Below, piece after piece: positions 27,088 through 37,300 of a stretch of 64,000 nucleotides of DNA. The DNA lies in NCBI GenBank assembly GCA_003506435.1, contig DOAQ01000036.1, forward strand, positions 372,001 through 436,000, in the 5' to 3' direction. Every line of letters starts with the position of its first letter. Position 1 is the first letter of the stretch. The notes under the pieces were generated by a model. The model had not been told where the DNA came from, ran no database searches, and was given only the letters and a program-made list of their open reading frames with translations. The DNA is from Prolixibacteraceae bacterium. Its GTDB lineage: Bacteria; Bacteroidota; Bacteroidia; Bacteroidales; Prolixibacteraceae. The position numbers and the translations under genes are program-made.

Positions 27088-29586
27088 CTAAATATTTTGC
27101 AAAAAAGCAACCAAATTTGTTTCCCGTCCGATTGCGAGTTTTTGCCTCAGTCTCAAACGTGCTTTTTTCAGGGCATCATCCGACTGAAAAGTAATTTGTG
27201 CAATGTCTTTATTGCTCATATTGAGTTTTAAAAAAGCACATATTTTTCGCTCATTCGCGGTAAGGTTTGGAAATTGAGTGTTTAGCTTTTCGTAAAAGGA
27301 GAAGTGTACCTTTTCAAATAAAATTTCAAATTCATCCCAGTTCGAGTTCAACGAAACTCGTTTATTGTCGGATATAAGCGTCTTAATTTTTTGTTTGCCT
27401 TCCGGGGTAGTGTCTTTTTCTATTTCCATCAACCGATCAATAGTTTGGGTATCGCGTTCCGAGTTTTGGATTAATTTTAAGGTAGCGGCGGTCATCGATC
27501 TCTGGTTCGATTCAAGCTCCCGGTTTATCCGATCTATTTCGCTGGTCAACAATTGTGCTTTTGCGGCTTCAATTTCCTGAAGTGCAATTTCTGCATTTTT
27601 ACGTTCGGTAATATCCCGGATATTTGCCACTACCGATTTAATTGCCGGATGATCAAGAAAATTCTGTGTCACAGCCTCAAACCAGACATACCCCTTTTCT
27701 TTGTGCTTATGCCGGTATTGAATGATGTCTGCAACATCTTTGTTTGCCATGACCCGGGCCCAATGCTGCCGAACAATATCTATATCTTCGGGAAAAATAA
27801 CATCGTCAATTGTGCCTAACAAATCTTCTACATTATACCCTGTAAGGCTTTTGGCCACATCACTAATGAAAAATTGTTCTCCCTTTTCATTTGCCAAAAC
27901 AAGAATATCATTTGAGTTTTTAATCAAAAGTTTTAACCTTTCCTCGCTCTCTTCAACCATCGCTTTAGCCTCAACCAGAGCATCATTTGTAGTCATTAAT
28001 TCTTCATTAACAACCAGATATTCTTCATTTAATTCTTCTATCTCGTGTTTCTGACTGGCAAGAATAAGGTTGGTTTTGTTTTTCATCCGGTACGACCGGA
28101 ATATATAAACAGCTAATAAAGACATTAATACAAAACCAACAATAAGAGAAAACAAAATCGTTCGCTGTACCGCGTCTTTCTTTTGTTGTTCCAGTTCAAT
28201 GGCTTGTTTCTCTTTTTCAAATTTATAGGTGTATTCGAGTTCCGCGATTTTCTTCACGTTCTTTTCGTTGTAAACACTATCATTTATTTGTGTATATCGT
28301 CTGTGGTGGAGGTAAGCATTTTTATAATCGCCGGTAGCTCCATAAATTTCCGACAACTGATAGTGAATATCCTTCTGGTTATCCATTAGTTTTAGTTCAT
28401 TGGCAAGCTCTAAGCTTTTTTGATTGTATGCTAATGCTTTTACATACTCCTTTTGAAGAAGATATATGCCTCCGATCTTGATACATGTTTCACAAATTGT
28501 TCGTTTCCGGCTTAGCTCTTCCGATATTTTTAGCGCCCGCGAATAGTTTTCCAGAGCTTTGTTGTAATCACCCCGGGCACGATAAAAATCACCAATTTTG
28601 CTTACTACGCGCAATACAGGGGTTTGATAGGACAGTTTTTCTACGATTATTAAAGCCTTTTGGAAATACTCCAATGCTTCCGGTTTATTGGTTTGCAGAT
28701 ATACAATGCCTATTTCTTCATAACAATTAGAAATCAGACGTTTGTCGTTTAATTTCTCCGCTATTTTCAATGCCCGGTGTTCATAGTCCAAAGCTTTTTC
28801 ATAGTCACCCTGCAATGTATAAATACTCCCTATATTTATAAATGACAAGGAGATACCTGATTCTTCATTTTCTTCCTCATTAAGTTTTAAAGTTTTGTGG
28901 TAAAATTCGAGTGCCTGTGGATAATTTCCCTGATATTTATTGATTTCCCCGATATTGTTCAGGATTCCTGAACGCATTTTCCTGTTTTCAAACTTTTCTA
29001 ATATCTGTAACACTTTTTGATATCCTTCAAGAGCTTTTTCGTAATCACCTTTCCCTGTATAAATCACCGATAAACTGGCCAGGCCTCTTGCGAGCATTGA
29101 CTGATCATTCAGCTCTTCGGCCATCCGTATGGCTCTTTGGTAACATTCAGTTGCTTCTGAAATATTGCCTATGGCCGCATACTTTATACCGCAAGAAATC
29201 AGGCAGTTCGAAATTCCTTTTTTGTAATTGATCTCTTCGGCAATTTTTAATGCTTTTTGAAAATAATCCAGGGCCAGCTTGTCTGATTCATTGTATGAAA
29301 ATGACGTTCCAAGTAAATAATAACTCTCTGACTTCCCTTTCCTGAAATTTAATTTGTCGGCTAATTCAATGGCCTTATTGGCATAGTCATACGCTTTGTT
29401 GGCATCATTTTTATAAATATTCCTGATTATTTCATTGAGCAACTTTACTTTAACCGTATCGTCTGCCGGGTGGATCTTCAAACAATTTTCAAGGCTGTCC
29501 AAACTGGTTGTCCGGGAATATGTAGCATCACTTGTGAAAAATGCTAAAAGCAGGAACAATATCTGTATGGGCTTATTTATGTGCAT
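27088..29586 (-). CDS. TPR-PAS-HTH transmembrane regulator
   Basis: An 832-residue protein. A signal/anchor is followed by about nine tetratricopeptide repeats (residues ~40-430, with motifs like GNYPQALEFYHKTLKLNEE), a membrane helix (TILFSLIVGFVLMSLLAVYIF, about 470-492), a coiled coil, a PAS domain with PAC-like end (about 545-665, ending IRDITERKNAE), a second coiled coil, and a C-terminal LuxR-like helix-turn-helix (LTANERKICAFLKLNMSNKDIA, about 770-830). There is no kinase or receiver domain. It likely couples a periplasmic or cytoplasmic signal to DNA binding directly. Targets are unknown; the repeat-protein gene next door is one candidate. Confidence 0.8.
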   Translation of the reverse strand: MHINKPIQILFLLLAFFTSDATYSRTTSLDSLENCLKIHPADDTVKVKLLNEIIRNIYKNDANKAYDYANKAIELADKLNFRKGKSESYYLLGTSFSYNESDKLALDYFQKALKIAEEINYKKGISNCLISCGIKYAAIGNISEATECYQRAIRMAEELNDQSMLARGLASLSVIYTGKGDYEKALEGYQKVLQILEKFENRKMRSGILNNIGEINKYQGNYPQALEFYHKTLKLNEEENEESGISLSFINIGSIYTLQGDYEKALDYEHRALKIAEKLNDKRLISNCYEEIGIVYLQTNKPEALEYFQKALIIVEKLSYQTPVLRVVSKIGDFYRARGDYNKALENYSRALKISEELSRKRTICETCIKIGGIYLLQKEYVKALAYNQKSLELANELKLMDNQKDIHYQLSEIYGATGDYKNAYLHHRRYTQINDSVYNEKNVKKIAELEYTYKFEKEKQAIELEQQKKDAVQRTILFSLIVGFVLMSLLAVYIFRSYRMKNKTNLILASQKHEIEELNEEYLVVNEELMTTNDALVEAKAMVEESEERLKLLIKNSNDILVLANEKGEQFFISDVAKSLTGYNVEDLLGTIDDVIFPEDIDIVRQHWARVMANKDVADIIQYRHKHKEKGYVWFEAVTQNFLDHPAIKSVVANIRDITERKNAEIALQEIEAAKAQLLTSEIDRINRELESNQRSMTAATLKLIQNSERDTQTIDRLMEIEKDTTPEGKQKIKTLISDNKRVSLNSNWDEFEILFEKVHFSFYEKLNTQFPNLTANERKICAFLKLNMSNKDIAQITFQSDDALKKARLRLRQKLAIGRETNLVAFLQNI

Positions 29587-29706
29587 TTCTTTGGTTTTTT
29601 ACGATTCAGGTATTGACCCTGCAAAACTATACTAATTAACGGAAAAGCGTTTCTTTTTCGGCGTTTGTATTCATTTGTATTGATTAAAATCGATGAATAC
29701 CGCTTA

Positions 29707-29791
29707 CCCGATAAACCGGATGTTTAAATGCCAAAATAAATTTATCTAACAGAAATGAAAGATAAAAAATAGTAAGTTTATGGTGCTATTT
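29707..29791 (+). repeat. ~86-bp repeat upstream of the fusion gene (copy B)
   Basis: The second copy of the sequence at 22335-22421, sharing the block ending AGTAAGTTTATGGTGCTATT. It is in the same orientation relative to the downstream accessory gene as copy A. Confidence 0.7.
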
Positions 29792-29796
29792 ACTAA

Positions 29797-29810
29797 GTTA
29801 GCGGTCATGC
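29797..29810. repeat. cassette-boundary inverted repeat, left
   Basis: GTTAGCGGTCATGC here and GCACGAACCGCTAAC at 31341-31355 form an imperfect inverted pair bracketing the fusion gene. They resemble boundary repeats that I recall around single accessory genes in Bacteroidota genomes. Confidence 0.45.
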
Positions 29811-29873
29811 AAAAAGCGACATTCAACATACAGCAACATGACAATTTGAGCAATTATAAAACAAGGAGGAAAT

Positions 29874-31280
29874 ATGGCATTCAAATGTAAAATTGGGTTA
29901 CATTCATGGAATGGATGTAAATGTTCTGAGTGTGAGAAAACGCGTGACGAACAGCACGACTGGTCCGCAGATTGTGAAAAATGTTCTAAATGTGGAAAAA
30001 TTAGAGAGAATCATCATAACTGGTTAAAAGATTGTGAAATATGCGATACTTGCAATAAAACTAGAGAAAACTATCATATTTGGATTAAATGTATATGCTC
30101 CACTTGTGGAAAAGATAAACACCATTGGGAGAGATCAATATGTAAATTTTGTGGCCAAGATAATTCAAAAATAGCTACAGATTTATTATTCAAAGGAGCA
30201 ATATCAGGCGATATTCATGAGGTTAATCAAGCAATTCTTGCAGGTGCTGACTTAGCTGCTATAGACGAACAAGGCTGGCCAGCGATTCTACAAGCGGCAT
30301 CATCCGGTATGATTGAAATTGTAAAGGCCATTTTAATGGCTGGTGTTGACATAAATAAAAAATACACAAATAAAAAGGGAGAAAAGAATCTCACAATACT
30401 GCATATAGCATCTTACTGCGGACATACTGAATTAGTGAAATATTTAATAAATTATGGTGCAGATATTAATGCTCAAGACGATGATGGTTCGACCTCATTA
30501 TTTAATGCAGTTGTGCGGAATCATTTTGAGACAGTAAAGGTTTTATTAGAGGGAGGGGCAAATATAAATTTGAGCAGAAAAGGCATTACTCCCCAAATGT
30601 ATTCCTTTAGTCAAAAATATTCAGGAATTAATAAGCTGTTATATGATTACAATAAAAAACCGAATAATGATTTGATTATTAATTTACCCCCAAATAAATT
30701 AAATGAAACTTACAAAACAATTAAAATAGGCACTCAAGAATGGATGGCAGAGAATTTAAATGTTAGTCATTTTCGAAATGGAGATATTATTATAGAAGCC
30801 AATACAGATGACGAATGGATGAAAGCTGCCGATGATAGGTGGCCAGTATGTTGTTCCTATCAAGATAATCCAGAAAATGATAAAAAATATGGTAAGCTTT
30901 ACAGTTGGTATGCAGTAAGTGATCCAAGAGGGTTAGCACCAGAAGGTTGGCATATCCCAAGTGATGAAGAATGGAAACAACTAACTGATTTTTTAGAAGT
31001 AGAAACTGCGGGCATAAAAATGAAAAGTATCGATGGGTGGAAAGAAGATTCAAGAGGTGGTATAAGTACAAATGAAAGTGGGTTTAATGGACTACCAATT
31101 GCTAAGTGCGCTAGTGGGCCGCGCTTCGGTATTTATGGTATCTCAGGGGCTTGGTGGAGTTCTACTAGTGAGGATACAAAAAATGCTTGGAGTCGCGACT
31201 TAATATCTTATAGAAAAGAATTGACACGAGAACTTGAGTGGAAATGGCATGGGCTTTCAATTCGTTGCATTAAGGACTAA
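29874..31280 (+). CDS. zinc-ribbon / ankyrin / FISUMP fusion protein
   Basis: A 468-residue protein with three unrelated parts. Residues 1-95 hold five degenerate ~20-residue repeats of the form H-x-W...C-x2-C-x2-C (CEKCSKCGKIRENHHNW is one), probably zinc-binding. Residues ~105-255 hold about four ankyrin repeats (GHTELVKYLINYGADINAQDDDG is clear). Residues ~280-468 match the FISUMP domain (WMAENLNVSHFRNGD, LYSWYAVSDPRGLAPEGWHI, WWSSTSEDTKNAW, LSIRCIKD). There is no signal peptide, although FISUMP is usually secreted. The strong AAGGAGG site and AT-rich composition differ from the neighbours and suggest acquisition. The function is unknown. Confidence 0.75.
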   Translation: MAFKCKIGLHSWNGCKCSECEKTRDEQHDWSADCEKCSKCGKIRENHHNWLKDCEICDTCNKTRENYHIWIKCICSTCGKDKHHWERSICKFCGQDNSKIATDLLFKGAISGDIHEVNQAILAGADLAAIDEQGWPAILQAASSGMIEIVKAILMAGVDINKKYTNKKGEKNLTILHIASYCGHTELVKYLINYGADINAQDDDGSTSLFNAVVRNHFETVKVLLEGGANINLSRKGITPQMYSFSQKYSGINKLLYDYNKKPNNDLIINLPPNKLNETYKTIKIGTQEWMAENLNVSHFRNGDIIIEANTDDEWMKAADDRWPVCCSYQDNPENDKKYGKLYSWYAVSDPRGLAPEGWHIPSDEEWKQLTDFLEVETAGIKMKSIDGWKEDSRGGISTNESGFNGLPIAKCASGPRFGIYGISGAWWSSTSEDTKNAWSRDLISYRKELTRELEWKWHGLSIRCIKD

Positions 31281-31598
31281 AAAACAATTGAAAAGGGGTA
31301 ACTTATACTTTTAAAGATCAAGTAAACTAGTATTTAAAATGCACGAACCGCTAACAGCAAAATACCCGCAAGCCGGGTTTCGGCGTTTCGTTGACAGGGA
31401 ATTAGCCCCGGAAACCCAGGATCAAAATCACCTTCCGCCAACTGGTGGATTCATCGGAAAACTCCCACCCTCGTATAGCTGCAAAATATCCTTTTTCTGT
31501 ATAAAGGAGAACCCGGGCATATTTGGTATTCGCGAAACTTTTCTAACTTAGTTTCTCATAAACTAATCCGAAATTCTAACCAAAAAAGAAAATCACAA
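31281..31598. other. 318-bp intergenic region with cassette tail hairpin
   Basis: It contains GCACGAACCGCTAAC at 31341-31355, the hairpin ACCCG-caagc-CGGGT at 31364-31378, and then unassigned sequence up to the uracil permease. A 70-codon open frame at 31339-31551 lies over the repeat and shows no protein-like pattern. Confidence 0.5.
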
Positions 31599-32888
31599 AT
31601 GGCACGAAAGACAGTCGGCATTCACGAAAAATTACCAATCTTAGAAAGTTTACCTTTGAGTTTTCAGCACCTTACGGCGATGTTTGGCGCAACCATCCTG
31701 GTTCCGATACTTCTCGGTGTCAACCCGGCCATTGCATTGCTGATGAACGGAATTGGCACATTGCTCTATTCCTGGATAACAAAAGGTGGCATTCCGGCTT
31801 ATCTGGGTTCCAGCTTTGCATTCATCGCGCCGACACTTCTGATCATTACTTCCTACGGAGGTTTTAGCCATGCGCAGGCAGGTTTTATTTTCTTCGGACT
31901 ATTTTTTATTGTCATTTCATTTGTTGTGAAGAAATGGGGAATTAAATGGATCGATGTGGTGATGCCACCTGCTGTAATGGGCGCTGTTGTTGCCATTATT
32001 GGATTAGAATTAGCACCGGTAGCTGCCCAGCAATCGGGGCTTGCACCGTGGCCGGCAAACGTTGGAAGTATGGTTGAACCTTTCATTCCATCGACCAACG
32101 TACTGATTGTTTCCATGTTTACATTGGCAATCGGAATAATTGGCTCGGTAATGTTCCGCGGTTTTTTACAGGTAATCCCGATTTTGATCGCTGTCGTTGC
32201 AGGATATATGTTGGCTTTGGCAATGGGAATGGTCGATACAACAACCATCGGCAATGCTTCGTGGTTTGCCTTACCAAAATTTCAGGCTCCTGTTTGGGAC
32301 ATCAATGCGATCATCATTATAGCGCCTGCATGTATTGTGGTTTTGGCCGAACACATAAGCCATTTGATCGTTACCGGAAAAATTACGGAAAGTGATTTGA
32401 TGAAGAATCCCGGCTTGCACCGTTCGCTGCTTGGCGATGGCATCAGCAATGTGATTTCCGGTTTTGCCGGTTCGCCTCCAAATACAACTTACGGAGAAAA
32501 TATCGGGGTAATGGCTATCACCCGGGTTTATTCCGTTTGGATTATCCGCGGGGCTGCAATTCTCGCTATTGCGTTCTCGTGCATTGGTAAAGTTTCGGCC
32601 GCCATTTCCACTATCCCAACACCTGTGATGGGCGGAATAACCATGTTGCTTTATGGCGTAATTGCTGTTCAGGGATTCCGGATGTTTGTTGAGCAAAAAG
32701 TGGATTTCAGCAAAAACCGGAACATGGTTCTCGGGGCCATTACGTTTGTGGTAGGCGTTAGCGGTGCAAGCATCAGCATTGGTTCAGTACAGTTGAAAGG
32801 GATGGCATTTGCTGCAATCGTCGGAGTTGTTTTGTCGCTGCTTTTCTGGTTGTTTGGCAAACTGGGCTGGATGAACAACGAGGTGTAG
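31599..32888 (+). CDS. uraA: uracil/nucleobase permease (NCS2 family)
   Basis: A 429-residue protein with about 14 membrane segments. Family signatures are PLSFQHLTAMFGATILVPILLG near the N terminus, the half-helix region PAYLGSSFAFIAPTL, and the binding-site motifs VLAEHISHL and GDGISNVISGFAGSPPNTTYGENIG. These match UraA/PyrP uracil-proton symporters. It starts the unit uraA-GNAT (8-bp gap). Confidence 0.9.
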   Translation: MARKTVGIHEKLPILESLPLSFQHLTAMFGATILVPILLGVNPAIALLMNGIGTLLYSWITKGGIPAYLGSSFAFIAPTLLIITSYGGFSHAQAGFIFFGLFFIVISFVVKKWGIKWIDVVMPPAVMGAVVAIIGLELAPVAAQQSGLAPWPANVGSMVEPFIPSTNVLIVSMFTLAIGIIGSVMFRGFLQVIPILIAVVAGYMLALAMGMVDTTTIGNASWFALPKFQAPVWDINAIIIIAPACIVVLAEHISHLIVTGKITESDLMKNPGLHRSLLGDGISNVISGFAGSPPNTTYGENIGVMAITRVYSVWIIRGAAILAIAFSCIGKVSAAISTIPTPVMGGITMLLYGVIAVQGFRMFVEQKVDFSKNRNMVLGAITFVVGVSGASISIGSVQLKGMAFAAIVGVVLSLLFWLFGKLGWMNNEV

Positions 32889-32895
32889 ATATATA

Positions 32896-33765
32896 ATGGC
32901 AATTCCTGATCTCAGCAAACTGCTTTTTGAACCGTTGGATTTTAGCGGTGTGACCACGCTTGTTGACTGGGCCCGCAACGAAGGATGGAACCCCGGTCCG
33001 CACGATGCCGAAGTTTTTTATGCAACAGACCCGAATGGGTTCTATGGCTATTTTTATGATGGAGAACTCATTGCCGGAGGCTCTGTGGTATCGTACGGCG
33101 GAGCGTTTGGCTTCATGGGATTTTTTATTGTCCGTCCCGAATACCGTGCGTCAGGAATCGGACGCAGGCTGTGGTTCCGGCGTCGTGATTACCTTTTATC
33201 GAGGCTGAACGAAGGCGCTCCTATCGGGATGGATGGCGTTGTTGCCATGCAGCCTTTTTACCGGAAAGGTGGTTTTTTACCCGCCTTCAGAGATGAACGG
33301 TATGTAATTACCGGCGCACCCTGCCCGGTTGATCAGCACGTAACTTCAATCACTGCTGTTGATTTTTCTGAAGTCTTTGATTACGACCGCCTGTGTTTTG
33401 GTTTTTCGCGTCCCGTGTTTCTCAAACAATGGCTCGAATTACCCGGAAGTTTTAGTTTTAAATACGTTTCCGGCAGACAATTGGCGGGATTTGCTGTCAT
33501 GCGCAAAGCGACAGAGGGATATAAAATCGGGCCGCTCTTTGCCGATAATGTTGTTATTGCCGAAGCGCTTTATCGGGCCTGTATGAATGCTGTCCCCGGC
33601 GAACCGGTATTCCTTGATATTCCGGTCAGCAACCCTGCTGCGGTCGGTCTGGCAAATAAGTACGGAGCAACTTATGTGTTCGAATGCGCCCGGATGTACT
33701 ATGGCAAGGCTCCGGAATTACCTTTGGAAAAAATATTCGGAATCACGACCTTTGAACTGGGATAA
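32896..33765 (+). CDS. GNAT acetyltransferase with YitH-like C-terminal domain
   Basis: A 289-residue protein. The N-terminal GNAT fold (about 15-140) has the acetyl-CoA loop VRPEYRASGIGRRLW. A second domain (about 150-285) resembles the YitH/HolE-type C-terminal acetyltransferase domain. It starts 8 bp after the uracil permease stop. The substrate is unknown. Confidence 0.8.
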   Translation: MAIPDLSKLLFEPLDFSGVTTLVDWARNEGWNPGPHDAEVFYATDPNGFYGYFYDGELIAGGSVVSYGGAFGFMGFFIVRPEYRASGIGRRLWFRRRDYLLSRLNEGAPIGMDGVVAMQPFYRKGGFLPAFRDERYVITGAPCPVDQHVTSITAVDFSEVFDYDRLCFGFSRPVFLKQWLELPGSFSFKYVSGRQLAGFAVMRKATEGYKIGPLFADNVVIAEALYRACMNAVPGEPVFLDIPVSNPAAVGLANKYGATYVFECARMYYGKAPELPLEKIFGITTFELG

Positions 33766-33797
33766 CAGTATTATTTCAGAAATTAATTTTATCGGAA

Positions 33798-34157
33798 ATG
33801 AGTATAGCCTATTGCGGTTTAGTATGCGATGCTTGTCCTATTCTGCTGGCAACATTGGAACAGGATAAATCCCATCAGCAAATATTGAGGGAATCGATTG
33901 CCAGGCAATGTACCGAACTGTACGGAATACCGATGAAGGCTGAAAATATTACGGATTGTGACGGATGCAGAGCCGATACCGGACGATTGTTTTCCGGATG
34001 TCTGGGTTGTGAAATCAGGAAATGTGCAAAGCAAAAAAACACTGAGAACTGTGCATTTTGTGCTGATTATGTATGTGAAAGGCTCGAACATCATTTTTCG
34101 CTTGATCCGGATGCACATGCCAGACTTGAAGAAATCAGAAAGAAAAGCAGGGTGTAA
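33798..34157 (+). CDS. DUF3795 cysteine-rich protein
   Basis: A 119-residue protein with 15 cysteines, opening MSIAYCGLVCDACPILLATLE and containing CDGCRADTGRLFSGCLGCEIRKCAKQK, the DUF3795 pattern. It probably binds zinc or an Fe-S cluster. The function is not known. It is last in a plus-strand run, followed by the palindromic element at 34188-34321. Confidence 0.85.
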   Translation: MSIAYCGLVCDACPILLATLEQDKSHQQILRESIARQCTELYGIPMKAENITDCDGCRADTGRLFSGCLGCEIRKCAKQKNTENCAFCADYVCERLEHHFSLDPDAHARLEEIRKKSRV

Positions 34158-34187
34158 TTTCACGCATAAAAATGAAGAGGAAAAAAC

Positions 34188-34321
34188 GAAGCCAGTGTCC
34201 AAAAAGTAAGAAATTTAAACACGAAATCACAAAGTCACGAAGAAATTTATTTGAATATTAATACATTGTGTCTTCGAGTCTTCGTGTTTAACTTATATTC
34301 CATGACTTTTTGGACAGCTTC
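34188..34321. repeat. palindromic element variant between convergent genes
   Basis: The ends GTGTCCAAAAAGT (34195-34207) and ACTTTTTGGACAGCTTC (34305-34321) are inverted and match the outer repeat of the elements at 22077 and 53023. The interior differs, with AAACACGAA pairing with TTCGTGTTT. It sits between the DUF3795 gene and carB, which converge, and may terminate both. Confidence 0.65.
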
Positions 34322-34343
34322 TTCAATTGTATTGTAAAGAACC

Positions 34344-37300
34344 TTAACTTTTGTATTCGTCCCAGCTTTTGATGCCGATGTCTTCCATTTTGTATTTGCT
34401 GATGGCAAAAATAAAGGCGCTGGCCAGACGTGCATTGGTAATCAGCGGAATATTGTAATCGATCGCGCTACGGCGGATATAATATCCGTTGCTCAATTCC
34501 CGTTTGGTGTGGTCTTTCGGAATGTTGACCACCAGGTCGATTTTCTTTTCCTTCAGGTAGTCGATGGTATTCGGTTGGCGGTCTTCTTCATCAGGCCAGT
34601 GCAGCAAGGTGGTGTTGACACCGTTTTCGCGAAAGAAGCGGTGTGTTCCTTCGGTGGCATACAGGTTGTAGCCCCGTTCTGCCAGTATTTTGGCGCTTTG
34701 CAGCAATTCGAGTTTGGAACGTGCCGGGCCTGAAGAGATCAGTATATTCTTTTCGGGAATACGGTAACCCACCGAAAGCATCGATTTCAGGATGGCCTCG
34801 TAATAGGTTTCGCCGATGCAGCCTACCTCGCCGGTCGACGACATATCGACACCCAGTACCGGGTCGGCATTCAGCAGACGGGCAAACGAAAACTGCGGCG
34901 CTTTTACCCCTACATAATCAAGCTCGAACAGCGATTTGTCGGGCTTGACATACGGAACGCCCAGCATCACCTGGGTAGCAATTTCAATCAGGTTGATCTT
35001 CATTACTTTCGATACGAATGGAAAACTTCGCGAGGCGCGCAGGTTGCATTCAATCACCTTAATATCGTTGTCTTTGGCGAGGAACTGCATATTGAAAGGG
35101 CCTGATATTTCGAGCGCTTTGGCAATTTCCCGCGATATTTTTTTTATTCTTCGGATGGTTTCAACATACAATTTCTGCGGCGGGAATACAATGGTTGCAT
35201 CGCCCGAATGGACCCCGGCAAACTCAACATGCTCGGAAATGGCGTAAGCTACCATCTCACCTTTGTCGGCCACCGCGTCAATTTCAATTTCTTTGGCTTG
35301 TTCAATGAATTCGGAAACCACCACCGGGTGTTCTTTCGACACATTGGCCGCCAGTTGCAGGAAATGTTCCAACTGGTCCCTGTTCGAAACCACGTTCATT
35401 GCCGCGCCCGAAAGTACGTACGAGGGACGGATCAGCACCGGGAAGCCCACTTCATCTACAAATTTATAGATGTCTTCGATACTGGTTAATTCCGACCAAC
35501 GGGGCTGGTCAACCTTCAATACATCGAGAAGTGAGCTGAATTTTTTGCGGTCTTCGGCATTGTCAATTTTGATAGCCGAAGTACCGAGGATCGGCACATT
35601 CTGCCGGTGCAGTTTCATGGCCAGGTTGTTCGGTATCTGGCCACCCATCGACAGTACCACCCCTTTGGGCGCTTCCAGGTCAATGATGTCCATCACCCGT
35701 TCGAACGACAGCTCGTCGAAGTACAGGCGGTCGCAACTGTCGTAATCGGTACTCACTGTTTCCGGGTTATAATTAATCATGATGGAGCGGTAACCTTCTT
35801 TGTGTATGGTGTCGATGGCGTTTACGCTACACCAGTCAAATTCGACAGAACTACCAATGCGGTAAGCGCCCGAACCAAGTACAATGACTGATTTATTGTC
35901 ATGTAAAAATTCGATATCGTGTTCTATGCCGCCGTATGTGAGGTACAGGTAATTGGTTTGTGCGGGATACTCGCCGGCCAGGGTGTCGATCTGTTTTACC
36001 GATGGTTTGATATTGCGTGCCTTACGGTGCTCGCGGATTTTTAATGAATCACCGCTAATATCTTCATTGAGTGAATGCAACATGATCCGCGCCAATTGAA
36101 AATCGGAAAAACCTGCTTTTTTCGATTTCAGCAATAACTCGTCATCCAGCTTTTCGAGGCTGTGAATTTGCTCCAGTTCGAGCTTGATATTATGAATGTT
36201 TTTCAGCTTCTGTAAAAACCATTTGTCGATTTTTGTTTTCTTGTGAATGGCATCAATCGAATATTCTTTGTTGAATGCTTCGGCAATGGCGAAAATACGG
36301 CGGTCTGTCGGGTTCACCAGTTCCTCGTCGATCTGCTGAAAAGTGATTTCCCCTTTGTTTCCCACAAAACCGTGCATCCCGATTCCCACCATGCGGATAC
36401 CTTTCTGAATGGCTTCTTCAAATGTACGGCCGATGGACATGATTTCGCCAACACTTTTCATCGAGCTTCCCAGGTTTTTCGATACCCCCACAAATTTGGT
36501 CAGGTCCCAGCGAGGAATTTTGCAGACGATATAATCGAGAGCCGGTTCGAAGGCTGCAGTGGTTACTTTGGTAACCGAGTTTTTCAGTTCATGAAGTCCG
36601 TAGCCCAGTCCGAGTTTGGCAGCCACGAAAGCCAGCGGATAACCGGTTGCTTTCGATGCCAGCGCAGAGGAGCGCGACAACCGGGCATTCACTTCAATCA
36701 CACGGTAGTCTTCAGAATGCGGGTCAAGGGCAAACTGCACGTTGCATTCGCCGATCACGCCAATGTGGCGGATGATGCGGATTGATATTTCGCGCAGTTT
36801 GTGATATTCTGAATTGCTGAGCGTTTGCGAAGGTGCAACCACAATACTTTCGCCGGTGTGGATGCCCAGCGGGTCGAAGTTTTCCATGTTACATACCGTG
36901 ATACAGTTGTCGAACTGGTCGCGCACCACTTCGTATTCTACTTCTTTCCACCCTTTGATCGATTCTTCGACCAAAATTTGTGGTGAGTAGGAAAAAGCTT
37001 TCGATGCCAGCGATTTCAGTTCTTCATCGTTGTTGCAGAAACCGCTTCCCAGTCCTCCGAGCGTGTAGGCAGCACGGATGATAATCGGGTAACCGACAAT
37101 ATCGACCGCAGCCTTTGCTTCAGCCATATTTTCACAGGCAATGCTTTTTGGGGTCAGAACGTTTATTTCGCCCAGTTTTTTTGCGAAAATATCACGGTCT
37201 TCGGTATCAATAATCGACTGTACCGGGGTACCTACCACCTGTACATTGTATTTTTCCAGGATTCCTTTTCTGAACAATTCCACTCCGCAGTTCAATGCAG

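Larger units (their letters stand above)
29587..29873. other. 287-bp intergenic region before the fusion gene
   Basis: It separates the TPR regulator (minus) from the fusion gene (plus). It contains the ~86-bp repeat copy B, the cassette-end motif GTTAGCGGTCATGC and a strong AAGGAGG ribosome-binding site at 29863-29869. I see no other gene. Confidence 0.5.

Noticed and set aside
31339..31551. 70-codon open frame after the fusion gene
   Set aside because: It covers the cassette-tail repeat and hairpin and has no protein-like pattern or ribosome-binding site.
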